This document shows, piece after piece, positions 7,666 through 15,672 of a DNA stretch of 34,319 bases (position 1 is its first letter; every line of letters begins with the position of its first letter). The notes below the pieces were generated by a model that was given only the letters and a program-made list of their open reading frames with translations, made no database searches and was not told the DNA's origin. Source of the DNA: Pelagibacteraceae bacterium AG-337-I02 (lineage in GTDB: Bacteria > Pseudomonadota > Alphaproteobacteria > HIMB59 > GCA-002718135); assembly GCA_003282155.1 (NCBI GenBank), contig QBZY01000015.1, positions 1 through 34,319 on the forward strand, read 5' to 3'. The translations under genes were made by a program, and so were the position numbers.

Positions 7666-8063
7666 TGCCTAAAAAAATTTGTTTTGCGGTATCGACACTA
7701 ACACAAATTGAAAGTTTAATAGAAGTTAGAAAATCAAAGTTTAAAACTTCAACAATTTATATAAAATATTTTTTGATTAAAGGTTTTGGAGTAGAATGGT
7801 TAAGATCATTAATAAACTATATTAATAAAAAATATAAAACACATAATATTAAGTTTTTTGTCGATTCAGGATATGATCAAGGTCTAAGTATTTTATTAAC
7901 TCATGAAAATGTTGACTATATAAAATTAAAAAATAATAAAATTATACTAAATAAAATTAATCAAATTGCTAAAAAAAATAAGATTTTATTAAATCCAAAT
8001 TTTGATGTAGTAGATCTTACAAAAATTAAAAATATACAAAAAAAATTTAATATAAAATTATGA
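7665..8063 (+). CDS. Hypothetical protein between gapA and efp
   Basis: A 132-residue protein I do not recognise. It begins with GTG at 7665, overlapping the last base of the gapA stop, and ends with an ATGA overlap onto efp, so it is tightly embedded in the operon. The sequence is Lys/Ile/Asn-rich, with alternating short hydrophobic strands and amphipathic helices (KKICFAVSTLTQIESLIEV; then IKFFVDSGYDQGLSILL; then VDYIKLKNNKI), suggesting a small cytoplasmic alpha/beta fold. There is no signal peptide or membrane helix. In some Alphaproteobacteria this interval carries pgk, fba and a thiamine-phosphate-synthase-like gene; a shrunken relative of one of these is conceivable but not shown. Confidence 0.72.
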   Translation: MPKKICFAVSTLTQIESLIEVRKSKFKTSTIYIKYFLIKGFGVEWLRSLINYINKKYKTHNIKFFVDSGYDQGLSILLTHENVDYIKLKNNKIILNKINQIAKKNKILLNPNFDVVDLTKIKNIQKKFNIKL

Positions 8064-8629
8064 AAATAGATGGCAATGAAATTAAAGTAGGAAATATTTT
8101 AGAGATTAATAATAAACTATGGAAAGTTTTGAAAACGCAGCATACTCAACCGGGCAAAGGGGGAGCATACTTACAAGCTGAACTAAAAGAAATAAGAGAC
8201 GGTACGAAAATGAATAATAGGTTTAGATCATCAGAAACAGTTGAAAGAGCAATTCTTGATGAAAAAGAATTTCAGTATCTTTATGAGGATAATAACAACT
8301 TTATATTTATGGATAAACAAACCTATGAACAAATAGAGCTTGGTTCTGACATATTAACCAAAGATCAATCAAAATTTTTAATTGAGAATAGTGATGTCAT
8401 TATTAATTTCTATAATGAAAAACCAGTTGGAGTTGACTTGTATGATAGTGTAGAATTAACTGTTATAGAAACTGAAGGAGTTGTAAAAGGTCAAACTGCT
8501 GCATCGTCATATAAACCAGCCACTCTAGAAAAGAATATTAAAACATCTGTTCCTCAATTTATTGCAGTTAATGACAAAATAGTAATCAGTACAATTGATG
8601 GCAGCTATATAGAAAAATCGAAAAATTAA
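8060..8629 (+). CDS. efp: Translation elongation factor P
   Basis: A 189-residue three-domain factor that binds ribosomes stalled at consecutive prolines and promotes peptide bond formation. The N-terminal KOW-like domain carries the loop HTQPGKGGAYLQ, in which Lys33 is the residue modified with beta-lysine in bacteria having EpmA/EpmB. The modification enzymes are not in this window. The C-terminal OB domains contain PVGVDLYDSVELTVIETEG and VKGQTAASSYKPATLE, both typical. It starts by ATGA overlap with the unknown upstream gene and ends by TAATG overlap with the phosphatase gene, so all are probably one transcript. Confidence 0.96.
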   Translation: MKIDGNEIKVGNILEINNKLWKVLKTQHTQPGKGGAYLQAELKEIRDGTKMNNRFRSSETVERAILDEKEFQYLYEDNNNFIFMDKQTYEQIELGSDILTKDQSKFLIENSDVIINFYNEKPVGVDLYDSVELTVIETEGVVKGQTAASSYKPATLEKNIKTSVPQFIAVNDKIVISTIDGSYIEKSKN

Positions 8630-9405
8630 TGCAACCTGCGGTAATAAATATTTTTGAAAAAGCAGTAAAAAAAGCTGGTAAAATATTATTAAGAGATTTT
8701 GGAGAATTAGAAAATTTACAAATACAATCTAAATCTGTTGGAGATTTTGTAACTAATGCAGATATTAAAGTTGAAAAAACACTTTTAGAAACTTTAAAAT
8801 ATTATTATCCAGATTATACTTACATAACTGAAGAAACTGGTAAAATAAAAGGTGATGAAAATACCATTATTATTGACCCAATCGATGGAACATCAAATTT
8901 TATTCATGGAATACCGCATATTGGAATAATTGTTGCCAAAATGACAAATGATGAAATCACGGACGGTGTTATTTATAATCCAATTTTAAATGAATTTTTT
9001 TGGAGTTCAAAAGGTAAGGGTTCATGGTGTAATAATATTAGACTTCGAGTATCAAACAGATATATTTTTTCAGATTGCTTGATAGGTACTGGTCTTCCTT
9101 TTGGAGAGAGAATTTATAAAAACTATTTAAGTGAAGTTGATGAAATCCTAAAATCTTCTGCAGGAATAAGAAGGCTCGGCTCGGCGGGTCTTGATTTAGC
9201 TTATGTTGCCTCTGGTAAATTAGATGGTTTTTGGGAAAAAGATTTAAATTTATGGGATGTTTCAACAGGTGTTCTATTAATTAAAGAGGCTGGAGGGAAA
9301 ATTTCAAAAATAGATGGAAATTCATGGGAAATAAACTCTCGTGATTTAGTTGCTTCAAATAATAAAATTCATAATGAATTAGTTCAAAAACTTTCTTTAC
9401 TTTGA
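8629..9405 (+). CDS. suhB: Inositol monophosphatase family protein (SuhB-like)
   Basis: A 258-residue Mg-dependent phosphatase of the inositol monophosphatase family. Metal-binding motifs are in order: ITEETG near residues 66-71, DPIDGTSNF at 83-91, and WDVSTGVLLIKEAGG near residue 210. Members hydrolyse inositol-1-phosphate or other sugar phosphates; SuhB in E. coli also takes part in rRNA antitermination. The substrate cannot be read from sequence, so the symbol denotes family resemblance. Its start overlaps the efp stop by one base (TAATG). A similar efp/suhB association is seen in other Alphaproteobacteria. Confidence 0.9.
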   Translation: MQPAVINIFEKAVKKAGKILLRDFGELENLQIQSKSVGDFVTNADIKVEKTLLETLKYYYPDYTYITEETGKIKGDENTIIIDPIDGTSNFIHGIPHIGIIVAKMTNDEITDGVIYNPILNEFFWSSKGKGSWCNNIRLRVSNRYIFSDCLIGTGLPFGERIYKNYLSEVDEILKSSAGIRRLGSAGLDLAYVASGKLDGFWEKDLNLWDVSTGVLLIKEAGGKISKIDGNSWEINSRDLVASNNKIHNELVQKLSLL

Positions 9406-9429
9406 AAACAATATAAATATAAGGCTTGC

Positions 9430-9657
9430 ATGAAAAAAGATATACATCCTAAATATCACGAAATAAATGTTGTAATGACTGATGGATCTACTTTTAAAAC
9501 TAGGTCCACTTGGGGTAAAGAAGGAGATACTCTTAAATTAGAAATTGATTCTAAATCTCACCCCGCATGGACTGGTGGAAAAGCTGGTCTAAATGAATCT
9601 GAAGGACAGGTAGCTAGATTCCAAAAAAGATTTAAAGGTCTAAAAATTAATAAATAA
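9430..9657 (+). CDS. rpmE: 50S ribosomal protein L31
   Basis: A 75-residue ribosomal protein with the family start [20 protein letters not shown] and the C-terminal SHPAWTGG signature. The zinc-binding cysteines of the C+ form of L31 are absent: there is no Cys at all, so this is a zinc-independent version, common in Alphaproteobacteria. It is the last plus-strand gene of the transketolase segment, 24 bases after the phosphatase gene. Its TAA stop abuts the stop of the convergent DUF1192 gene with no base between them. Confidence 0.96.
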   Translation: MKKDIHPKYHEINVVMTDGSTFKTRSTWGKEGDTLKLEIDSKSHPAWTGGKAGLNESEGQVARFQKRFKGLKINK

Positions 9658-9664
9658 TTATTTA
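9651..9664. repeat. Perfect palindrome across abutting convergent stop codons
   Basis: TAAATAATTATTTA is a perfect 14-base palindrome centred between 9657 and 9658, exactly where the rpmE stop on the plus strand meets the DUF1192 stop on the minus strand. It is too short and A/T-only to be a convincing terminator by itself. Confidence 0.5.
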
Positions 9665-9846
9665 AAAAACTTTTCAGCATTAAGTTTTATATTTTCTTTC
9701 TTTTTTATCTCATCTTGCACTCTAAATATTTCAGTTTGAAGTTCAGATATATACTTTTGTAAATCCTCAACACTGAAATCATCCAAATTTAATAACTTAA
9801 GTGTCTTTTGCTTTTCATCAACTTCAAAAAAATCCGTTATAGTCAT
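9658..9846 (-). CDS. DUF1192 family small protein
   Basis: A 62-residue protein with the DUF1192 layout: a short leader, the segment LKLLNLDDFSVEDLQKYISE and an amphipathic helix of about 30 residues (LQTEIFRVQDEIKKKEN). The family is confined largely to Alphaproteobacteria and has no assigned function that I know of. No signal peptide or membrane segment is seen. It is transcribed divergently from trcR across 43 bases and convergently with rpmE. Association of DUF1192 genes with rpmE and trcR-type neighbours fits an alphaproteobacterial core position. Confidence 0.82.
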   Translation of the reverse strand: MTITDFFEVDEKQKTLKLLNLDDFSVEDLQKYISELQTEIFRVQDEIKKKENIKLNAEKFFK

Positions 9847-9889
9847 ATTTATTATATATTATTATTTGATTATATTGTAAGAGCCAATT

Positions 9890-10432
9890 ATGAAATACCC
9901 TTTAATGCCAAAAGCAACAGCAATATGGTTAGTAGAAAATACTTCTTTAACGTTTAATCAAATTGCTGAATTCTGTGGATTACATGAATTAGAGGTTCAA
10001 GGAATAGCTGATGGAGAAGTTGCAGTTGGTATGAGAGGTTATGACCCAATTGATAATAATCAATTGACAAAAGAAGAAATTCAAAAATGTGAAAAAGATA
10101 GTAACGCTCGTTTGAATCTTATTAAGTCAGAAATAATTGAGGACCTACCACCAAGAAAAAAAGACTCTAAATATACACCTCTTTCTTTAAGACAAGAAAA
10201 ACCATACGCTATATTATGGCTTATCAAAAGATATCCAACTGAATTAAGTAGTTCTCAAATTGCAAAACTTACTGGCTCAACAAAAAATACAGTAGAAGCA
10301 ATAAAAAATGGAACATATAGAGAGGCAGTTCTTGAGGCAAAGAGTCCAATGGACGTTGGTTTGTGTACTTATAAGGATCTCGAAAAAACCTTAAACAGAA
10401 CTAGAACAAAAAAAGTGACTCAAGATAGCTAA
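9890..10432 (+). CDS. trcR: TrcR (DUF1013) transcription/cell-cycle regulator
   Basis: A 180-residue DUF1013 protein. The N-terminus KYPLMPKATAIWLVENTSLT followed by FNQIAEFCGLHELEVQGIADGE is a helix-turn-helix-like module (residues ~8-45). A related module recurs at residues ~107-145 (PYAILWLIKRYPTELSSSQIA, then GSTKNTVEAIKNGTYRE), so the protein looks like a duplicated HTH unit joined by a charged linker. In Caulobacter the DUF1013 protein TrcR tracks with RNA polymerase and supports expression of cell-cycle genes such as ctrA; whether this organism uses it the same way is unknown. It starts at ATG 9890 and its stop overlaps that of the convergent DUF2878 gene. Confidence 0.9.
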   Translation: MKYPLMPKATAIWLVENTSLTFNQIAEFCGLHELEVQGIADGEVAVGMRGYDPIDNNQLTKEEIQKCEKDSNARLNLIKSEIIEDLPPRKKDSKYTPLSLRQEKPYAILWLIKRYPTELSSSQIAKLTGSTKNTVEAIKNGTYREAVLEAKSPMDVGLCTYKDLEKTLNRTRTKKVTQDS

Positions 10433-10941
10433 TCAGTTTTTACAACATAATTTAAATAGTAGATCATTAAGATCATCCAAAATAATATCATTGAAATAAT
10501 GAAAACTTGAAAATTGTGTATTTTTATGACCCCTATGGGTTCACCAAGATAGTAGGTTAAAGGTCCTAAAATGCCACTTAAAATTATTCCTAAAATTTTA
10601 TAATTTTTAAAAAAAGTTAGAATTTCATCAAAAAGAGTACTAAAACTTAACCATAAAATAATCATCCAAAATGGCAAGGTGCCAAGTTTATCAATATTTT
10701 CAAAATCATATATTTGGAAGTAAACCAAAAAAGTATCAAAAATATATCCTGGAACTGAAATCAAAAGTGAAATCTTAATAAATTTTTGTTTATTATTATT
10801 AAAATAAAAATAAGTTAATAGGAAAATAATTCCAACCCAAATGCCCAGCATTGGATAAGAAAATTTTGTTTCACCGAATACACAGGCTAACCAAGTTATT
10901 TGATAGCCAGTTAAGACTAAAAATACTTTTAGTTTTTGCAT
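10429..10941 (-). CDS. DUF2878 integral membrane protein
   Basis: A 170-residue polytopic membrane protein with five or so hydrophobic helices, including an N-terminal KVFLVLTGYQITWLACVFGE, a middle LPFWMIILWLSFSTLFDEIL and a C-terminal FIISMILFWMILMIYYLNYV. This pattern and the WxSFSTLF segment match DUF2878, which in many Proteobacteria sits in the photolyase/DUF1365/CFA operon. No biochemical role is known to me; a part in membrane-lipid response to light is inferred from context only. It is last in its operon, two bases after the CFA-like gene, and overlaps the trcR stop on the other strand by four bases. Confidence 0.85.
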   Translation of the reverse strand: MQKLKVFLVLTGYQITWLACVFGETKFSYPMLGIWVGIIFLLTYFYFNNNKQKFIKISLLISVPGYIFDTFLVYFQIYDFENIDKLGTLPFWMIILWLSFSTLFDEILTFFKNYKILGIILSGILGPLTYYLGEPIGVIKIHNFQVFIISMILFWMILMIYYLNYVVKTD

Positions 10942-10943
10942 TT

Positions 10944-12137
10944 TTATTTTTGAATTAAAAAATGAGAAACATCGGTTGAACTATTTGAAAAGCCTGTTTC
11001 ACAATAAGAGAAGTAAAATTCCCACATTCTTTTAAATTTAATATCAAAGCCATACTTTGATAAATCATTCCAAGATTTTTGAAATTGCTTGTTCCACATT
11101 TTTAGGGTTTTTGCGTAAGAACCGCCGAAGCTTAAATTTTCAATACATTTTAGCCCAACGTGTTTTGCTGAATATTCAAATTGTTTTTTAGTTGGAAGCA
11201 TTCCACCTGGAAAAATATATTGTTGAATAAAATCAGGTCTGTTTTGATAATCTTTAGATTTTTTTTCATCAATTGTTATAACTTGTAGTGCAGCCATACC
11301 ACCATCGTTAAGAGAATTGCGAATTGTATCAAAGTAATTATGCCAATATTTTTTCCCAACTGCTTCAAACATCTCAATTGAAACTATATTAGAATATTTT
11401 TTTTTGATATCTCTATAATCTGAAAATATAACTGAAACTTTTTCAGACAAACCTTCATTTTGAATTTTTTTAGATGCATATTCGTATTGTTCTTTAGAAA
11501 TAGTTATAGCGTCAACTGAACAATTATAATTTTTCGCTACAAATGCCGAAAAACCTCCCCATCCACATCCAATTTCTAAAGTTTTAGAATATGAGTTTAA
11601 TGATAAAGTTTCAGCAATTTTTCTATATTTGTTAAATTGTGCATCTAATAAATTTGTATTCTTGTTATCAAAAAGAGCTGATGAATATGTCATGGTCTTA
11701 TCTAACCATTTTTCGTAAAAATTATTTCCTAAATCATAATGATATTTAATGTTTTTTTTACTTTGTGATTTTGAATTGTTATTAAAAAAATGTTTTAATT
11801 TGGCAAAGGTTGCAAAAAAAAGATTAGTATTTATACTCTGTAAAAAATAACTCTCATTTTTGTGTGAAAGTAGTAATAAATTAGTTAAATCTGTGCTTGA
11901 AAAGTAGCCATTCATATAAGCTTCAGCAAAACCTACAGAACCTTTTTTAAAAATTAAATTTAGAAAATTATAATTATAAATTTTGATACTCGCAGATATA
12001 TCATCCTCTTTTCCAACAAAAACTCTCTCCTCACCAGTAGGAAATTGAACTGTTAATTTTCCATATTGAATTTTAGATAAAAAGTTTACTAATAATTTTT
12101 CGACAGTTTTATCAAAATTTGTTTTAAAAAAATTCAT
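10944..12137 (-). CDS. CFA-family S-adenosylmethionine-dependent fatty-acyl methyltransferase
   Basis: A 397-residue member of the cyclopropane-fatty-acyl-phospholipid synthase family. The SAM site LEIGCGWGGFSAFVAKNY is at residues 187-204; YHYDLGNNFYEKWLD precedes it and DFIQQYIFPGGMLPT follows at 302-316. Such enzymes add a methylene or methyl group from SAM to unsaturated membrane acyl chains. Compared with E. coli Cfa, aligned by eye, Glu258 and Tyr341 are kept at positions that bind the catalytic bicarbonate, but Cys139 is replaced by Ser153 and His266 by Gln285. Together with the DUF1365 and FAD-enzyme neighbours, this suggests methylation on the way to another modified lipid, possibly a furan fatty acid, rather than a plain cyclopropane ring; that is inference. 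Confidence 0.9.
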   Translation of the reverse strand: MNFFKTNFDKTVEKLLVNFLSKIQYGKLTVQFPTGEERVFVGKEDDISASIKIYNYNFLNLIFKKGSVGFAEAYMNGYFSSTDLTNLLLLSHKNESYFLQSINTNLFFATFAKLKHFFNNNSKSQSKKNIKYHYDLGNNFYEKWLDKTMTYSSALFDNKNTNLLDAQFNKYRKIAETLSLNSYSKTLEIGCGWGGFSAFVAKNYNCSVDAITISKEQYEYASKKIQNEGLSEKVSVIFSDYRDIKKKYSNIVSIEMFEAVGKKYWHNYFDTIRNSLNDGGMAALQVITIDEKKSKDYQNRPDFIQQYIFPGGMLPTKKQFEYSAKHVGLKCIENLSFGGSYAKTLKMWNKQFQKSWNDLSKYGFDIKFKRMWEFYFSYCETGFSNSSTDVSHFLIQK

Positions 12138-12911
12138 TTAGAAATTACCCTCAAAACTGACAGTATCATTTGGTTTCTTTTTTCGTGCATAATATTTACC
12201 ACCTTTATAATTTATTTTTAAGGCCTCATAAAGAATTCCTGCCATTACCTTAAAACCTAAAAGTGGATTATAATATAAAAATTTAAGCATATTTTTTGAG
12301 TTAAAATCTATAAATTTACCATGCTGAGAAGCTGTTAGTACTTTTTTATTTTTTTTATCATAAAGATCAATATTAATATTTATTTTATCTTTTTGCATTC
12401 GATTAAAAAATTTATAATTTGCCTCCATCTCTATAAATGGAGATACATAAAACTGTTTATGACATTCATGAGATAATTTAAAATGATCAAAATTTACCTT
12501 TCCTTTAAAAATATAAGTGTGTTGTTCATTAGTCGTATTTTTGACTTCATAGAAAATAGATATTAATCTTTTATTATCATAACAATAAATAATTGATAAT
12601 GGATCAAATACATATCCAAAAATTCTTGGAAAACATAATATCATTACATTAAGATGTTTATATTTAATATTAAATTTAGAGAGAGAATCTTTAACGAATG
12701 TCTTTATTGACCTTTTGTCTCTATATCCATGATCATTTTCATATATAGAAAAAAGATTAAACGAGTTTAATGAAAAAAGTTTATGGTTTTTACTTAATTG
12801 ATCAAGATTATCCAAATTAATAAAAAGACTTGGTACCTTATATTTCAATGTGTGTTTAAAAGGAATAAATCTTTTATGTATAATACTAGATAATAATATT
12901 TGAGAAATCAT
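12138..12911 (-). CDS. DUF1365 protein
   Basis: A 257-residue DUF1365 member. Recognisable segments are SSIIHKRFIPFKHTLKYKVP near the N-terminus, RIFGYVFDPLSIIYCYD in the middle, VKNTTNEQHTY, and HKQFYVSPFIEMEANYKFF. The family nearly always travels with an FAD-dependent oxidoreductase and a CFA-type enzyme, as here, and is implicated in acyl-chain modification, but its own activity is not established to my knowledge. It has no cleavable signal peptide. The start (ATG at 12911-12909) overlaps the upstream stop by ATGA, and the next gene begins with no spacing. Confidence 0.9.
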   Translation of the reverse strand: MISQILLSSIIHKRFIPFKHTLKYKVPSLFINLDNLDQLSKNHKLFSLNSFNLFSIYENDHGYRDKRSIKTFVKDSLSKFNIKYKHLNVMILCFPRIFGYVFDPLSIIYCYDNKRLISIFYEVKNTTNEQHTYIFKGKVNFDHFKLSHECHKQFYVSPFIEMEANYKFFNRMQKDKININIDLYDKKNKKVLTASQHGKFIDFNSKNMLKFLYYNPLLGFKVMAGILYEALKINYKGGKYYARKKKPNDTVSFEGNF

Positions 12912-14203
12912 TCAAAATTAATTTGCAATCTATTATAAAAATTTTTCTCTCTCTTCCAAGGTAAATCACAATTTAACAATTTACAAATATAAGAAGATGA
13001 TTGGATACCGTCTTCATGAAAACCATATCCAAGGTAAGCTCCACAGAAAAAAGTATTATTTTTACCTTGAATTTCCATGACGTTTTTTTGAGCTAAAATA
13101 GTATCGGTAGTATATATTGGATGATTAAATGTTGTTTCGTTAATTATATTTTTAGGCTTTTTATAAGGATTAACGGTTACAAAATAATTTTGTTTGGTTG
13201 GTAATTTTTGCAAGAGATTCATCCAATAAGTTAAAGTAAACTTAGAAGATGATGACTTGTTTAAAAAATTCCAACTTGACCAGGCAATTTTTGATTTAGG
13301 CATTAAGGAGTGATCGGAGTGAAGTATTGCTGAGTTAGTTGAATATTTAAATTGTGAAAATATTTTTACTTCTTCTTCTGTTGGTTTTTCCAAAATATCC
13401 AATACTTGATTTGCATGGGTTGCGAATATTAACTTATTAAATTCTAATATATTATTTTTATCATCTTCTATTTTAATTTTACTATTTTCTCTAATAATTT
13501 TTTTAATTTTGAAATTTGTTTCATACTCAAAAACATTTTTATTAATAATTTTTTTTATATATTCGTTACTACCACCTTCCACGTATTTCCATTGAGGTCT
13601 TTTTTTTAAATTAAATAAAGCATGATTTTTAAAAAAATTAATGAATGTTATGAGAGGAAAATTTTTTACATCACTTATATTGCTTGACCATATAGATGAT
13701 ATCATAGGTAAAATATGATAATTTATTAGGTATGTTGAAAAATTATTAGTTTTTAAAAAATCATTTAAAGTTTTAGTTTGCTCTAAATCACTAACATTCA
13801 AGCTATTACATAATAAATAAAGTTTTCTTATTTCAAATAACATTTTAAAAAAATTAAAAGAAAACACATTTCTAAAATTAGCGAAAAGAGAAAATATATT
13901 TTTGCCACTATATTCAATTTGAGGATCTTGATTTGAGACGGCAAAAGACATATCTGAGTTTTTGCATTTCACATCAAGTAATTTAAAAAAATTTGTTAAA
14001 TCTGGATAATTATTTTCATTGAATACAATAAACCCTGTATCGACTGGGATTGTCTTTTTTGTTTCTTCAACATAGATAGTTCTTGTATGTCCCCCCATTC
14101 TATTATTTTTTTCAAATAAATAAACGTCATATTTAGAAGACAAAAGGTAAGCTGCACTTATTCCTGAAATACCAGAACCAATAATTGCTATTTTTTCTCT
14201 CAC
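12908..14203 (-). CDS. FAD-dependent amine-oxidase-like oxidoreductase, DUF1365-associated
   Basis: A 431-residue flavoprotein. The N-terminal dinucleotide-binding fold KIAIIGSGISGISAAYLLSS is followed by FEKNNRMGGHTRT, the FAD contact loop typical of amine-oxidase/desaturase-like enzymes, then VDTGFIVFNENNYPDL. The C-terminal FAD segment FFCGAYLGYGFHEDGIQSS closes the domain. Homologues paired with DUF1365 and CFA genes are thought to oxidise or desaturate methylated acyl chains; in Rhodobacter, enzymes of this kind belong to the furan-fatty-acid pathway (recalled, exact orthologue not verified). Start is GTG at 14203, one base past the photolyase stop; no ATG in frame fits better. Confidence 0.88.
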   Translation of the reverse strand: MREKIAIIGSGISGISAAYLLSSKYDVYLFEKNNRMGGHTRTIYVEETKKTIPVDTGFIVFNENNYPDLTNFFKLLDVKCKNSDMSFAVSNQDPQIEYSGKNIFSLFANFRNVFSFNFFKMLFEIRKLYLLCNSLNVSDLEQTKTLNDFLKTNNFSTYLINYHILPMISSIWSSNISDVKNFPLITFINFFKNHALFNLKKRPQWKYVEGGSNEYIKKIINKNVFEYETNFKIKKIIRENSKIKIEDDKNNILEFNKLIFATHANQVLDILEKPTEEEVKIFSQFKYSTNSAILHSDHSLMPKSKIAWSSWNFLNKSSSSKFTLTYWMNLLQKLPTKQNYFVTVNPYKKPKNIINETTFNHPIYTTDTILAQKNVMEIQGKNNTFFCGAYLGYGFHEDGIQSSSYICKLLNCDLPWKREKNFYNRLQINFE

Positions 14204-14204
14204 A

Positions 14205-15626
14205 TCAACTAATAGTTTTAAATGCTGATAGTGCTCTATTTCTTGTTTCTTTTAAATCTACAATTGGTGCTGGATATGAAGTACCAATCTCAAAATTATA
14301 TTTCTTTTGATCCTCCATAGACATATCCCAAGGATTATGAATATATTTTTTAGGAATATTATTCAATTCAGGAACAAATTCTTTTACATAATCACCATCT
14401 GGATCAAATTTTTGACCCTGCAATATTGGATTAAAAATTCTAAAATATGGACTTGCATCAGCACCACAACCAGAGATCCATTGCCAACCTGCAGAATTAG
14501 ATCCAACGTCAGCATCAACTAAAGTATCAAAAAACCACTCTTCTCCATTTTTCCAGTGTAACAATAAATTTTTTGTTAGAAACGAGCCTACAATCATTCT
14601 TACTCTATTATGCATCCAACCTGTTTTATATAGTTGTCTCATTCCAGCATCAACAATTGGAATACCTGTTTTACCATTATGCCATAATGATAAATTTTTA
14701 GCATTATGTATCCATGGAAATTTATTAAATTTACTTTGTATAGGTTTATGAGTCATATCTGGATAATGAAATAAAAGATTATAAGAAAAATCTCTCCAGC
14801 CAAGTTCAGCAAGAAATTTTTTTTTATTTTCAGAATCAATTTTTTTTTCATTATTTACGGTGTTATAAACTTCCAAAGCAGATATTTCTCCAAAATGAAG
14901 ATAAGGTGATAATTTTGAAGTTAAATCTTTATCGGGTCTATCTCTTCCAACTGAATAGTTATTTGCTTTTTGTGAAATATATTTTTTTAATTGTAATTTT
15001 GCATTACTTTCACCAGGTTTCCAATATTGTTCAATTTTTTTGATCCATTGCTCTTTTTTGTTTGTTAGATTTAAATCTTGTATAGTTATTTCATTTTTAA
15101 ATTTTGAAATGGCGTAGCTAATTTTTGTATTTTTAAATTTTATCTCTTTTAGTTTTAGTATTTCATCACAATGTCGCCAATAAGGAGTAAATACTTTAAA
15201 AAAGGTTCCACTTTTATTTTTAATATTCCAAGGTTCATTTAAAAGATATCCATTGTGCGAGTCGCATTCTATTTTAGATGAAGTAACTATAGATTTAATT
15301 TTAGTATCTCTTTTAATTGAATATGGATCATATAGTCTATTCCAGGATACATATTTAACATTTGAATTCTTTAGTATTGAAGATATAATTTTCTCTGGAT
15401 CACCAAAAAATATATTTAGTTTACCATTATTTTTTTGTATTGAGTCATATAAACTGATTAAAGATTTTTCTAACCACCATTTGGATGTTGATCCAATTCT
15501 TTGATTTAAATCAAAAATATAGATTGGAATTATCTGATCAACTTTTTTTGAAAGTGACAATAAAGATGGGTTTTCTTGTAATCGCAAATCTTGTCTAAAC
15601 CAATGAATTCCATAAGTGGCTACCAT
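14205..15626 (-). CDS. phr: Deoxyribodipyrimidine photolyase (CPD class I type)
   Basis: A 473-residue DNA photolyase that uses blue light and FADH- to split pyrimidine dimers. The N-terminal antenna domain starts GIHWFRQDLRLQENPSL. The FAD domain has SPYLHFGEIS, the IVDAGMRQLYKTGWMHNRVRM segment, and SNSAGWQWISGCGADASPYF followed by RIFNP, which matches CPD photolyases rather than typical plant or DASH cryptochromes. It heads the operon with the FAD oxidoreductase, DUF1365, CFA-like and DUF2878 genes, an association common in light-stress regulons. It starts 46 bases after rpmG. A cryptochrome function is less likely given the conserved repair-site sequence. Confidence 0.95.
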   Translation of the reverse strand: MVATYGIHWFRQDLRLQENPSLLSLSKKVDQIIPIYIFDLNQRIGSTSKWWLEKSLISLYDSIQKNNGKLNIFFGDPEKIISSILKNSNVKYVSWNRLYDPYSIKRDTKIKSIVTSSKIECDSHNGYLLNEPWNIKNKSGTFFKVFTPYWRHCDEILKLKEIKFKNTKISYAISKFKNEITIQDLNLTNKKEQWIKKIEQYWKPGESNAKLQLKKYISQKANNYSVGRDRPDKDLTSKLSPYLHFGEISALEVYNTVNNEKKIDSENKKKFLAELGWRDFSYNLLFHYPDMTHKPIQSKFNKFPWIHNAKNLSLWHNGKTGIPIVDAGMRQLYKTGWMHNRVRMIVGSFLTKNLLLHWKNGEEWFFDTLVDADVGSNSAGWQWISGCGADASPYFRIFNPILQGQKFDPDGDYVKEFVPELNNIPKKYIHNPWDMSMEDQKKYNFEIGTSYPAPIVDLKETRNRALSAFKTIS

Positions 15627-15672
15627 GAGTTTAAATTATGTTAATTTAGAATAAATTAAAGAGGTAAATCTA

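Noticed and set aside
9038..9265. Open frame antisense to the inositol-monophosphatase-family gene
   Set aside because: It lies wholly inside a well-conserved gene, has no recognisable family, and long antisense frames arise easily in this composition.
14307..14522. Plus-strand open frames inside the photolyase gene, also at 15253-15504
   Set aside because: They are shadows of a full-length conserved gene and show no family motif or ribosome site.
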